64,000 nucleotides of DNA from Knoellia koreensis (GTDB lineage: Bacteria; Actinomycetota; Actinomycetes; Actinomycetales; Dermatophilaceae): positions 186,001 to 250,000 of the forward strand of contig NZ_JABEPQ010000003.1 in assembly GCF_013041615.1 (NCBI RefSeq), read 5' to 3'. This document shows, piece after piece, positions 53,875 through 63,300 of the stretch (within the stretch, counting starts at the first letter, position 1; the number at the start of each line of letters is the position of its first letter). The notes under the pieces are model-generated. The model saw nothing but the letters and a program-made list of their open reading frames with translations. It had not been told where the DNA came from and ran no database searches. The position numbers and the translations under genes were made by a program.

Positions 53875-55494
53875 TCAGAGGCCGAGCTCGGCGACCGACT
53901 TCTCGCGCATCTCGACCTTGCGCACCTTCCCCGTCACGGTCATGGGGAACTCGTCGACGACCATGACGTAGCGCGGGATCTTGTAGTGCGCCAGCTTGCC
54001 GGTCGCGAACGCGCGCACCGACTCCGCATCGAGCGGCTCCGCGCCCTCACGCATCCGGATCCAGGCGCACAGCTCCTCGCCGTACTTCTCGTCCGGCACC
54101 CCGATCACCTGGGCGTCGAGGACGTCCGGGTGCGTGTAGAGGAACTCCTCGATCTCGCGCGGGTAGATGTTCTCGCCGCCGCGGATCACCATGTCCTTGA
54201 TGCGACCGGTGATCTGCACGTAGCCGTCCTCGTCCATGACCGCGATGTCTCCGGTGTGCATCCAACCGTCGATGAGCACCTCGTCGGTCTTGTCCTGCTG
54301 CTCCCAGTAGCCGAGCATCACCGAGTAGCCCTTGGTGCAGAACTCCCCCGGCGTGCCGTGCGGCACGGTCTCGCCGGTCACCGGGTCGACGACCTTGATC
54401 TCGAGGTGCGGCATGACCCGCCCGACCGTGCCGACCTTGCGCTCGAACGAGTCGTCGCGCCGCGTCTGCGTCGACACCGGGGACGTCTCGGTCATGCCGT
54501 AGCAGATCGTCATCTCGTCGATCCCGGCGTCGATGAGCTTGCTCATCATCGTTGCGGGACAAGGGGATCCGGCCATGATGCCGGTGCGCACCGACGTCAG
54601 GTCGTATGCCGCGAGGTCGGGTTGGGACCACTCGGCGATGAACATCGTGGGGACGCCGTAGAGGCTGGTCACCTTCTCGTCGGACGTTGCCTGCAGTGTC
54701 GCGGCGGGGTCGAAGCCCGGCGCCGGGATCACCATGACCGAGCCGTGGGTGGTGGCCGCGAGGTTGCCCATGACCATGCCGAAGCAGTGGTAGAAGGGCA
54801 CCGGGATGTTGATCCGGTCGTTCTCGGTGTACCCACAGATCTCGCCGACGAAGTAGCCATTGTTGAGGATGTTGCGGTGCGACAGCGTCGCGCCCTTGGG
54901 GAATCCCGTGGTGCCCGACGTGTACTGGATATTGATCGGCTCGCTCGCGTCGAGGCTTCGCTGGACCTCGGCGACCGACTCGCTGCCGACCTCCTCGGCA
55001 CGCACGAGCAGCTCGTCCCACGAGGACTGCCCGAAGACCCACGCGTTCCGCACGTCCGGCACCGCACCCGAGTCGCGCACCTCCCCCAGCATGGCGACGT
55101 AGTCGCTGGTCTTGAACGACGGCGCCAGGAAGACGTGCGCGATGCCGGCCTGCTTGAGCACGTACTCCAGCTCGTGGGTCCGGTAGGCGGGGTTGATGTT
55201 GACGAGGATCGCGCCGATCTTCGCCGTCGCGTACTGCACGACCGTCCACTCGGCGCGGTTGGGCGACCAGATGCCGACGCGCTCCCCCTTCTCGACGCCG
55301 GCGGCGAGCAGCGCGCGGGCGAGGCGGTCGACCTCACCGGCGAACTCGGCATACGTCCAGCGAATGCCCTGCTGGACGTCGATGAGCGCCTCGCGGTCCC
55401 CGAACCGCGACACCGTCGCGTCGAGGTTGTCCGGGATCGTCTGCTCGAGCAGTGCTGGTTCGGTCTCGCCCACGGCGTGTGACAGCGTCGTCAT
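53875..55494 (-). CDS. Acyl-CoA synthetase (fatty-acid--CoA ligase, AMP-binding)
   Basis: The 539-residue ANL enzyme has the P-loop IQYTSGTTGFPKGATLSHRN, YGMTETSPVS, the WMHTGDIAVMDEDGYVQITGR hinge, RIKDMVIRGGENIYPREIEEFL and the C-terminal catalytic Lys in TGKVRKVEMR. It matches medium-chain or general fatty acyl-CoA synthetases (often labelled FadD/AMP-binding). It activates a carboxylic acid to the CoA thioester. It stands alone between the pirin gene and the pilus locus. Confidence 0.9.
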   Translation of the reverse strand: MTTLSHAVGETEPALLEQTIPDNLDATVSRFGDREALIDVQQGIRWTYAEFAGEVDRLARALLAAGVEKGERVGIWSPNRAEWTVVQYATAKIGAILVNINPAYRTHELEYVLKQAGIAHVFLAPSFKTSDYVAMLGEVRDSGAVPDVRNAWVFGQSSWDELLVRAEEVGSESVAEVQRSLDASEPINIQYTSGTTGFPKGATLSHRNILNNGYFVGEICGYTENDRINIPVPFYHCFGMVMGNLAATTHGSVMVIPAPGFDPAATLQATSDEKVTSLYGVPTMFIAEWSQPDLAAYDLTSVRTGIMAGSPCPATMMSKLIDAGIDEMTICYGMTETSPVSTQTRRDDSFERKVGTVGRVMPHLEIKVVDPVTGETVPHGTPGEFCTKGYSVMLGYWEQQDKTDEVLIDGWMHTGDIAVMDEDGYVQITGRIKDMVIRGGENIYPREIEEFLYTHPDVLDAQVIGVPDEKYGEELCAWIRMREGAEPLDAESVRAFATGKLAHYKIPRYVMVVDEFPMTVTGKVRKVEMREKSVAELGL

Positions 55495-55590
55495 GGCGAC
55501 ATTGGACCCCGGTTCGGCGTGGGTGGCAATGGTCGGCCCGGCCAGTGGAGCGGCTGTGGGGTGGCCGGCAGGGAGAAGTCGACGAGCGGC

Positions 55591-57387
55591 TCAGACGGCC
55601 TCGGCGGTCTCGTCGCGGCGGTGCCGCGCGAACCACGCGAGCACCAGCCCCGCGACGAGCAGGCCGCACCCGAGCAGCAGCATCTGGAGCAGCTCGACAC
55701 CGGTGAACGCGAGCGGTCCGGCCGAGCCGGTCGAGCCGGCCGAGCCGGGGTGCTCGACAGTGCCGCCACCCGTGACAGGGTCAGCAGAACCGCTCGGGTC
55801 ATTGACGATTCGCACTCCACCGGTCGCGTCGGCCTTCTCCGTGCGGCCGTCCTGGAGCACCCGCACCCGGATGGGCTCGCCCGAGGCGACGTACCCAGTC
55901 GGCGCCGTCGTCTCGAGCAGCCAGTAGCTGTCGGTGGCCGGGCCGTCGTTCTGGAGGTCGTTGACGTGCAACCCGGGAAGCTGGGTCATGCCGTCGGCGT
56001 CCGTGGGCGCGGAGACCGCGACCGGGTTGCGACCGGCGCGGGCGTCGGCCTCGGTGCGGTATGCCGTGAAGCGCGCGCCGGCGAGGTCGGCCCCTGTGCT
56101 CGCGGCGACCTTGTGGATCCTCATCGTGGAGAACACCGTGCGCACCGTGTTGCTGGCCACCCCACACGAGGCGACCGACGCCAACGGTGCCGCGCCCCCA
56201 GACGCGGCGCCGACCGGCATACCCGTCGTGCAGGCAACCGCCGTGTTGGGCAGGGTGAGCACAGGAGCGGCACCGCCGCGGGCCAGTTCACGGGACGCCA
56301 TCGTGGTCGTCTCAGTGACCGACGCCTTCACGCGGGCCTGGAGCGTCAGCCGCACCACAGCCCCGGGGTCGAAGGCCGACAGCGTGGTGAGCCGGGTCAG
56401 CCCCGACGCGGTGAAGGCCGCGGCCACCGAGCTGCTCGTGCGCTCGAGCACGTAGTCGCAACCTGTCGTGGTGCCCTCCGCGCAGGCCACGAGCGGGCTC
56501 GTCGCGGCCCCGACCACCGCGAGCGTCACCGCACCGGTCCACCCAGCCCCACTCAGCTCGAGGTAGTCGCTGGTGTGGCGAACCGGATTGCTGCCGGGCA
56601 CGACGGCCGTCGCGAGGTCGTCCCTGACTGCGAACGCCGGAAGGGCCACGCCACGCGGTATGTCGGCGTCGATCGTGTAGGTAAGGACGTGTCCGGCGAC
56701 CGGTGCATCCTGCCCGGCGACGCCTGCGTTGCCGTCCGCGACCGTCTTGGTCACGCCGAGTTTGCTGTTCTTCGGGTAGACGTTGACGTCGTAGCTCCAC
56801 GACGTGCCGCTCGGCGCCACCATCGGGATCGTGACGAGGAAGTCGGCCGCGCCGAGGTAGCTGGGGTCGGGGCTGCCTCCCGGGCCCATGACCCCGACCT
56901 CGTGGACCAGGTAGAGCCCCACGGGCAGGTCGCCCACGACGGTGACGCCGTCACTGCCGGTCGGGGCGGCCTTGACCGTGGCGCCGAGGTTCGCCCGTGC
57001 GGCGGTGAGGTCTTCCTGGTAGGCCTGCACCTGCTTCCAGCCGTCGGTGGTGCGGACGTCGACACCGTCGACGCGGGTGACGGTGAAGACCGCGCCCGCG
57101 ATGGCGCGAGCCTCGTCCGGCAGGGTGAGTGCCGTGCCGTCCGCCGGGTATGCCGTCTGGTCCAGACCCGCTTGCAGGTGCTTGTGGATGACGAGGCGGC
57201 CGGTGGCGTCGGCCGGGATCTCGGTCGGGTCGACGGGGGTGAATGCCGACGGAGCGGCCGTGGGCGCCGCAACCGCGGGCGCCGCAGCTGCGAGCGGCGC
57301 GGCCGTGGCCGGCACGGCCAGGCTCAGCTCGCACGCCAGCGCGAGCAGGAGCATGCCTGCCCAGCGCAGTGCCATTCTCGTTCGCAC
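55591..57387 (-). CDS. Accessory (basal or minor) pilin with LAFTG sorting signal
   Basis: The 598-residue protein has a signal peptide, an N-terminal SpaA/Cna-like domain, a pilin-type motif WSYDVNVYPKN (197-207), and an isopeptide-domain core with a DUF-like beta sandwich. A C-terminal Cna-B/SpaA domain has E-box YWLLETTAPTGYV. The cell-wall sorting signal is LAFTG (559-563), then a hydrophobic helix and RHRRDETAEAV. GTG at 57387 has a GGAG site. It lies 11 nt after the sortase stop, is shorter in repeats than the giant adhesin, and probably anchors or decorates the pilus. Confidence 0.88.
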   Translation of the reverse strand: MRTRMALRWAGMLLLALACELSLAVPATAAPLAAAAPAVAAPTAAPSAFTPVDPTEIPADATGRLVIHKHLQAGLDQTAYPADGTALTLPDEARAIAGAVFTVTRVDGVDVRTTDGWKQVQAYQEDLTAARANLGATVKAAPTGSDGVTVVGDLPVGLYLVHEVGVMGPGGSPDPSYLGAADFLVTIPMVAPSGTSWSYDVNVYPKNSKLGVTKTVADGNAGVAGQDAPVAGHVLTYTIDADIPRGVALPAFAVRDDLATAVVPGSNPVRHTSDYLELSGAGWTGAVTLAVVGAATSPLVACAEGTTTGCDYVLERTSSSVAAAFTASGLTRLTTLSAFDPGAVVRLTLQARVKASVTETTTMASRELARGGAAPVLTLPNTAVACTTGMPVGAASGGAAPLASVASCGVASNTVRTVFSTMRIHKVAASTGADLAGARFTAYRTEADARAGRNPVAVSAPTDADGMTQLPGLHVNDLQNDGPATDSYWLLETTAPTGYVASGEPIRVRVLQDGRTEKADATGGVRIVNDPSGSADPVTGGGTVEHPGSAGSTGSAGPLAFTGVELLQMLLLGCGLLVAGLVLAWFARHRRDETAEAV

Positions 57388-57398
57388 GGTGGACTCCG

Positions 57399-58376
57399 TC
57401 AGACGTCTTCGGTCGGGGTGGTCGGGTTGTTCTTGGTCGCGCGGGCTGCCGCCAGCGCCGCACGGCGTCGGGCGCGCCGGCGGTCGCCACGGATCCACAG
57501 GGCGACCATCACGAGCAGCACCAGCAGGCCGACGCCGGCGCCGATGAGCCGCGGCCACATCCACGACTCGATGCTCCAGTCCATGCCGGTGGCGACCCGC
57601 GTCGGGTCCGCGGCGGGGTCGTAGGCGACGCGGTGACCGCGCACGAGCAGGCGGTGCGTGTTCACGGCATACGGCGTGCAGGTGACGAGGGTGACCTGGT
57701 CGGCACCCGGCGTTCGCACGAGGTCTCCCAGCTGGTCGGGGAGGACCACTTTGACCTGGTCGACCTCGTAGGCGAGCGTGCGCCCGTAGACGTCGACGTA
57801 GAAGCGGTCGCCGACCTTCACCTGGGGCAGGTGGTCGAACATCGTCGCGTTCTCCAGCGAGCTGTGCCCCGTGAGGACCGCGTGGGTGCCGGGGCCGCCG
57901 ACCGGAAGGGTCGAGCCGTAGAGGTGGCCGATGCCGCGGGCGAGGGTCTCGTCGCTGGTGCCGTGGTAGACGGGCAGGTCGACCTTGATGGACGGGATGC
58001 GGATGCGCGCCATCGCGTCGAAGAGGTTCAGCTGGGCGAGGTAGGCGCGGTGCTGGGCGTTGGTGGCGGCCTGCTCCGGCTTCCAGGGGTCCTGGAGCTG
58101 GCCGGGCGGGAGGGCCGCGTTGTACTGCTCCGCCTTGGCCAGCGCCTCGTTCAGAGTGACGGGTGCCGTCTTCTCCGTCTGGTCCTGGTAGCGCTGGGCG
58201 AACTGGCGCTGGTGGTAGTTGTTCCAGTACGTCGCCCCCACCGGGTAGAGGATCACCGCGATGCCCGCCAGCACGAGCAGCAGCGGCACCACGCGGTGTC
58301 GCCACTCGCTGCGCCGGCGCGGGGCGCGGGCAGCGGGCACCGGCGCGGGGGCCGGTCGCTCGAGCAGGGTGGTCAT
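57399..58376 (-). CDS. Class C (pilin-polymerising) sortase
   Basis: The 325-residue enzyme has an N-terminal membrane helix (about 29-48), the lid motif DPW (96-98) typical of pilin sortases, catalytic His171 in LTGHSS, Cys233 in TLVTCTPYAVNTHRLLVRG and Arg246. A second membrane helix lies near the C-terminus. It cleaves the sorting signals and joins pilins by isopeptide bonds. It sits between the shaft pilin and the accessory pilin genes. A strong hairpin precedes it in the transcript. Confidence 0.95.
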   Translation of the reverse strand: MTTLLERPAPAPVPAARAPRRRSEWRHRVVPLLLVLAGIAVILYPVGATYWNNYHQRQFAQRYQDQTEKTAPVTLNEALAKAEQYNAALPPGQLQDPWKPEQAATNAQHRAYLAQLNLFDAMARIRIPSIKVDLPVYHGTSDETLARGIGHLYGSTLPVGGPGTHAVLTGHSSLENATMFDHLPQVKVGDRFYVDVYGRTLAYEVDQVKVVLPDQLGDLVRTPGADQVTLVTCTPYAVNTHRLLVRGHRVAYDPAADPTRVATGMDWSIESWMWPRLIGAGVGLLVLLVMVALWIRGDRRRARRRAALAAARATKNNPTTPTEDV

Positions 58377-58413
58377 CTCAGGTGTCCTTGGTGGTCCGTG
58401 GTGGGTGGCGGTG

Positions 58414-58459
58414 CTGGTGGCGGGAAACCCTTGGAGGGAAACGGGTTTCCCGCCACCAG
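58414..58459 (-). terminator. 17-bp-stem hairpin between shaft pilin and sortase genes
   Basis: Arms 58414-58430 and 58443-58459 pair perfectly over 17 bp with a 12-nt loop. They lie 45 nt after the shaft-pilin stop and before the sortase start in the same operon. It is well placed to cut read-through, or protect the 3' end, so that shaft pilin is made in large excess over sortase. Confidence 0.65.
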
Positions 58460-58504
58460 GTCTTGCTCGTCAGGGCAGTGACGGCTCGGTGGTCAGGCGA
58501 CCAC

Positions 58505-60232
58505 TCAGGCGTCCTGCTCCTCCCGACGACGGTTCTTCATGGAGTAGGCGACACCGCCACCGACGAGGAGCAGGCCGAGGGCGCTCATCGCCGCGACGCC
58601 GGAACCACCCGTGAGGGGCAGGCTGTTGCCGAAGTTGGCCTGCTCGTTGGCGACCCGCTGGGTGACCGAGGCGGGGGCCGTAGTGCTGCCGGTGGTGTAG
58701 TCGATCGTGATGTAGCGCGGCGCGGCGTCGAGGTTGTAGCCGGCCGGCGCCTTGGTCTCCACGAGGCAGTAGGACAGCCACTTGGTCTGGTCCGCGACCG
58801 GTCCGCCGTTGTAGAAGTTCGACGTCTGCAGGCCGGTGAAGGTGGCCTTGTTGTTCGAGCCGATGGTGGCGGTGTTGATCGGCGTGCCGCTCACGTCGCT
58901 CGCCGAGCAGGTGTTGTCACCGGGGGTGGCGTCGGCGTAGATCGCGAAGACCGCACCGGCCAGGTTGGCGCCGGAGTTCTGCGGGTCGTACTTGTCGACC
59001 ACTACGGTGCCGTACTTGCTCTCGACGACCGGCGACGGGGTGCCCGGCACGGTGCCGGGCGGCGTGGTGGCCGGGGTCTCCGGGTTCACACCGGCGGTGC
59101 CGTACTGGTCCCACCAGTTCTGGTTGGGGACGAACGAGGCCTTGTTGGGGATGACGCCGTCCGCGTCGAGGGCACCGACGGTGGTGTGCAGCGTGGTGAC
59201 GACGTTGAGGCTGCGGTTGGCCTCGAGCTTGGCCAGGCCCGCGTCGGTGAAGACGACGGTGACGAGCGGGCCGTTCGCGACCGAGCCGGAGGTGTATGCC
59301 GTGGCCGGGGTCGTTGCGTTGGGGGCCGTGTAGACGGTGTAGTCGGTGCCGGCGACCAGGGCGGTGCCGTTCGACAGCTTGAGGTCGGCGCCGGTGAAGG
59401 TGAGGGCCGGGTCGAGGTCGTCGTAGACGACATACATGCCGAGCGGGTTCGTGCCGTCGGTGATGGAGCTGGTGACGGTGTAGTCGACCGCGTGCGAGCC
59501 GGTGTTGCCGGCGTCACCGGTGGTGGTGCCCTTGTCGGTGGCGGCCTTGGCGATCGAGTCCGACTGGTTCTTCGGGTAGACGTTGACGTCGTACATCCAC
59601 CGGGTCGGGTCGCTCGGGTTGGTCATCGGCAGGGTCACGAAGAACGGCGCGGCCGGGGTGACCGTGCTCTTGTCGATCGTCGTGCCGTTCGAGGTGAGCG
59701 TGCCGGAGGTCTTCAGGTTCTCGGCCACGAGGTAGAACCCGACACCCGTCGGCTTGGTGAACGTCGCCGAGCCCGAGGCGTCGGTGGTGACGGTGGCCGA
59801 CTTGGCGATGTAGTAGGTCTTCCCGTTGATCGTGAAAGAGCCAGCAGCGATGTCGGCCGAGCTCGGGGTGTAGCCGGTGATCGCAGACGCGTCGGTCCAG
59901 CCCTGGTTGGTCGTGAGGTCGACCTTCTGGGTGTGCGCGGCGTCGTAGAACACCTGGTAGACGTCGAAGTTCACGCCCTGGAGGGGCGGCTGGTTGACCG
60001 TCTGCTCGGTGCCGTTGTTCGGCTGGCCGGTCTGGACACCGAGGTACTTGTGGATGCTCAGCTGGACCGTGGCGGTGGGGTTGATGAGGGCCTTGTTGGA
60101 CGTGTTCTCCTGGGAGACACCGCCGACGGCGTAGGGGTTGCCGGTGTCGGCGAGGGCGACCGTGGCGGGGGCCAGGGTCAGTGTCGCGGCAGCGAGGACA
60201 GCCGCGGCGTAGGCGTAAGAGCGCTTGCTCAT
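58505..60232 (-). CDS. Major (shaft) pilin, SpaA type, LPLTG
   Basis: The 575-residue protein has a Sec signal (SYAYAAAVLAAATLTLAPATVALA), an N-terminal domain, and the pilin motif WMYDVNVYPKN (212-222) whose Lys should form the intermolecular isopeptide bond. A central Cna-B-like domain follows, then a C-terminal domain with E-box YCLVETKAPAGYNL (about 488-501), and the sorting signal LPLTG (538-542) with membrane helix and RREEQDA tail. The ATG at 60232 is preferred over a longer frame to 60277. It lies between the giant adhesin and the sortase, the usual place for the shaft subunit. Confidence 0.93.
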   Translation of the reverse strand: MSKRSYAYAAAVLAAATLTLAPATVALADTGNPYAVGGVSQENTSNKALINPTATVQLSIHKYLGVQTGQPNNGTEQTVNQPPLQGVNFDVYQVFYDAAHTQKVDLTTNQGWTDASAITGYTPSSADIAAGSFTINGKTYYIAKSATVTTDASGSATFTKPTGVGFYLVAENLKTSGTLTSNGTTIDKSTVTPAAPFFVTLPMTNPSDPTRWMYDVNVYPKNQSDSIAKAATDKGTTTGDAGNTGSHAVDYTVTSSITDGTNPLGMYVVYDDLDPALTFTGADLKLSNGTALVAGTDYTVYTAPNATTPATAYTSGSVANGPLVTVVFTDAGLAKLEANRSLNVVTTLHTTVGALDADGVIPNKASFVPNQNWWDQYGTAGVNPETPATTPPGTVPGTPSPVVESKYGTVVVDKYDPQNSGANLAGAVFAIYADATPGDNTCSASDVSGTPINTATIGSNNKATFTGLQTSNFYNGGPVADQTKWLSYCLVETKAPAGYNLDAAPRYITIDYTTGSTTAPASVTQRVANEQANFGNSLPLTGGSGVAAMSALGLLLVGGGVAYSMKNRRREEQDA

Positions 60233-60340
60233 GGGGACGTGCCTTTCTGAAAGTGATTGTGGTTGTTCGTTATTCACTTGTCCGGGGGGTCTCGCGGCTG
60301 CTTGCCCTATCGGCCCATCCGGTCTCCGGTGTGCTCCGGC

Positions 60341-63300
60341 TCAGGAGGTGAGTCCCGGAGCGCGTCGACCGGATGGTCTTCGGGTGTATGCCGCGCCGAG
60401 CGCGACGATGAGCAGGCCGAGCAGCGTGGTGCGCAGCGGCCCGTGGCCACCTGCTGCCGGCAGTCGGCCGGCCTTGCTGTCGACGACCTGGATGGTCGTG
60501 GTGCTGCCCGGGGCGAGCATGACGCTGGTGGGCGCGCCCACGAGGGTGATGCCACTCGAGCCGAGGGTGAAGCGGATCGGCTGGGCCAGCAGCTCGTACC
60601 CGCCCGGCGACTTGGTCTCCACCAGCCAGTAGGTGCCGGGGTAGGCCAGGGCGGCCGAGGTGAAGGCGGCACCGCCGGTGACGTCGGCGGTGATGCCGTT
60701 CGCGATCGGGGTCGCGCCCGCCTGGCTCGGGTCGGTGGCGTAGATGGCGAACGTCGCGCCGGGCAGCGGGCAGGTGGTCGCACCACCGGCGCAGGTGGTG
60801 CCGAGCTTGTTGACCTTGACGACCTGGGTCGGCTTCGTCACCGGCGCACAGGCGTCGTTGTTGGCCGACCCGTCGGAGTCACCCACCATCGACACCAGGT
60901 TGAAGAACCCGCCGGCCGAGGGCGTTCCACCGCCGGTGGTGTTGCAGGTGGCCGCCTTGGTCCAGTCGACGGCGGTGAGGTCAGCGGCCTTGCCGTTGAC
61001 GACGATGCTGTAGCTGGCCGTCCCACCGGGCGCGATGGTTGCCGCCGAGGCCGGGATGGCGAACGAGCCCCCCGTGAGGGTCTGCGCCGTGCCGCCGACG
61101 GTCACCGACGTGACCGCGAAACCCGTGGGGAGAGTGACGGAGTCGGTGATCGCCGGGTGCTTTGCGGCGACGCTGCCGGTGTTGGTCACGATGACCGTGT
61201 AGGTGACTGAGGCTGTGCCGTCTGCGGCGGTCTGCACGCTCGTGCCCGTGCCACCCGCGGTGCCACCCTGGGCGAGCTTCTGGATGCCGAACCGCGGCGG
61301 CGGCGCAGTGCATGCACTGTTGTTGGAGGTGTTCGACTCCTGGCCGGTCGGTAGCGCCACGGAGTTGTAGAGCCCGGTGCCCGGGCCGCCACACAGGGCC
61401 GCAGCGGAGGCGCCGCTGTAGGTGAAGGTGACGGACACGGCATACGTGTCAGTCGCCCCCGCGGCGAGCGCGGTGGTGCCGTTCGGCCCCACCGTGAAGG
61501 TGAAGGGGCCGGTCGCCCCGAACGTCGTCGTGCCCGTCGCGGCGCCCTTGGTCCAGGTGGCGGTCTTCGGCGTGAGGTTCGGGTCGAAGCCGAGGGTGTC
61601 GGTGACGGGCCCATAGCTGCCCGCGCCGGTGCCGGTGTTGGAGACCGTGACTGTGTATGCCGCGGTGTAGACGCCGTTCGCGTCCGGCCCGGTCAGTGCC
61701 CCAGCCGTCTTGGCGACGTCGAGCGTCGGGAACAGGACCGTGAGGTGGGCCGTGTCGGTGGCGGTCGCGGAACGGTTGGTGGTGAGGCCCGTGCCGGTGG
61801 CGGTGCCGACGTTGTCGACGCTGTTCGCGGGCGCGGTGGCGGCCGACCAGTAGAGCCACGTCTCGCCCGGGTCGAGCTGGTTGTTGGTGTTGGTGTCGCC
61901 GGACTTGTAGCCGGCCGGTGACGCGAGGCCCGAGATGGAGCCCAGCTTGTCGTCGGTGACCGTGACGGTCCTGACGGGCTCGGTGTACCCGGTTGGCAAC
62001 GACACGGCATACACGTAGACGACCTGGTCACCCCGGTTGACGGTGAGGCTGTCGACCCCGTTGCCCGACCCGGAGGCGAGACGCACGTTCTTGACCACGT
62101 TGATGGCGGGGGCCGGGTTGACGCACGCGCTGTTGTTGGTCGTGGACGCGCTGGCACTCTCGCCGTCGGCGCCCACCGTGTTGTAGAGACCGTTGCCGGC
62201 GGTCCCGTTACACAGGGTGAGCGTGGAGGACGCGGTCGGTGCCTGCTTGACGACCACGGTCACCGTGTAGATGTGCACGCCACCTGAGTTGATCGAGGTC
62301 CCGGCCGTGCCGAAGGTGTAGCTGCCCGTCGCGTCGGCGGTGACCGCGGTCGCAGGGGCGCCGGTCGGCCCACCGGCCCAGCTGAAGCTCACGATGGAGA
62401 CGCCGCTGCTGAAGGCAGGGGTGTCCACGAGCGGGCCGTACAGTCCCGCGATGGTTCCGGTGCCCGTGTTCCTCACGGTCACCGTGTAGGACGCGGTGTA
62501 GTTGCCGTTCCCGTCCGGACCGGTGACCGTGGCGCCGCCTGCCGCCTTGGCCACGTCGATCTTGGCGTCAGAGATGCACGTCTGGGCACTCGAGGTGTTG
62601 TTGGCCGGCACCGGGTCGGCCTCGTTGCTGCCGGTCACCGTCGCGGAGTTGGTGATGCACTGGGTCGTGCCGGGGGCCTTGGCGGTGATCTGGACGTCGT
62701 AGCTGTCGCCTGGGTTGAGGACACCGTTCTGGCAGGTGACCGTGTTGCCGGAGACCGCGCAGTTCGGGTACGCGGTCTTGTCGACTGTGACTCCGGTGTA
62801 GGCGGACGGGACCACGTCGGTGACGAAGCCGCCGGAGGAGATCCCGGGGCCGTTGTTCGTGACGGTGAGGGTGAAGGTCACTGTGCCGCTCGGCGCCACG
62901 GTGGGCGTGGCGGTCTTGAGCACGGCCAGGTCGACATTGTTGTTGTCGACGCAGCTGGCGCCGTCGTTGTTGCCCGAGGTCGGGCCGGTGCGGCTGCTGA
63001 CCACGGCGCCGGCGGTGGTGACCTGGGCCATCTTGTTCTGGGTGTTGGCGTCGAAGCCGAGGTTGCCGTTGCCGTAGGTCCACGCCGCACCGTAGATGTC
63101 GCTGGGCAGTCCGGTGTTGGCAACGGAGCTCCAGGTCTTCGTGGTCGTGTCGAAGGCGTAGAGGGTGGAGCTGCTGTTGTTGATGCCGTAGAGCTTGCTG
63201 TCGACGAAGGCGAAGTCGTTTGTCCGGGGGATGGCCGAGCCGTCGTAGAACTTCGTCGCCGAGACGTTGGCTGGCGGCACGCTGGGCACGGCGGGGACCG

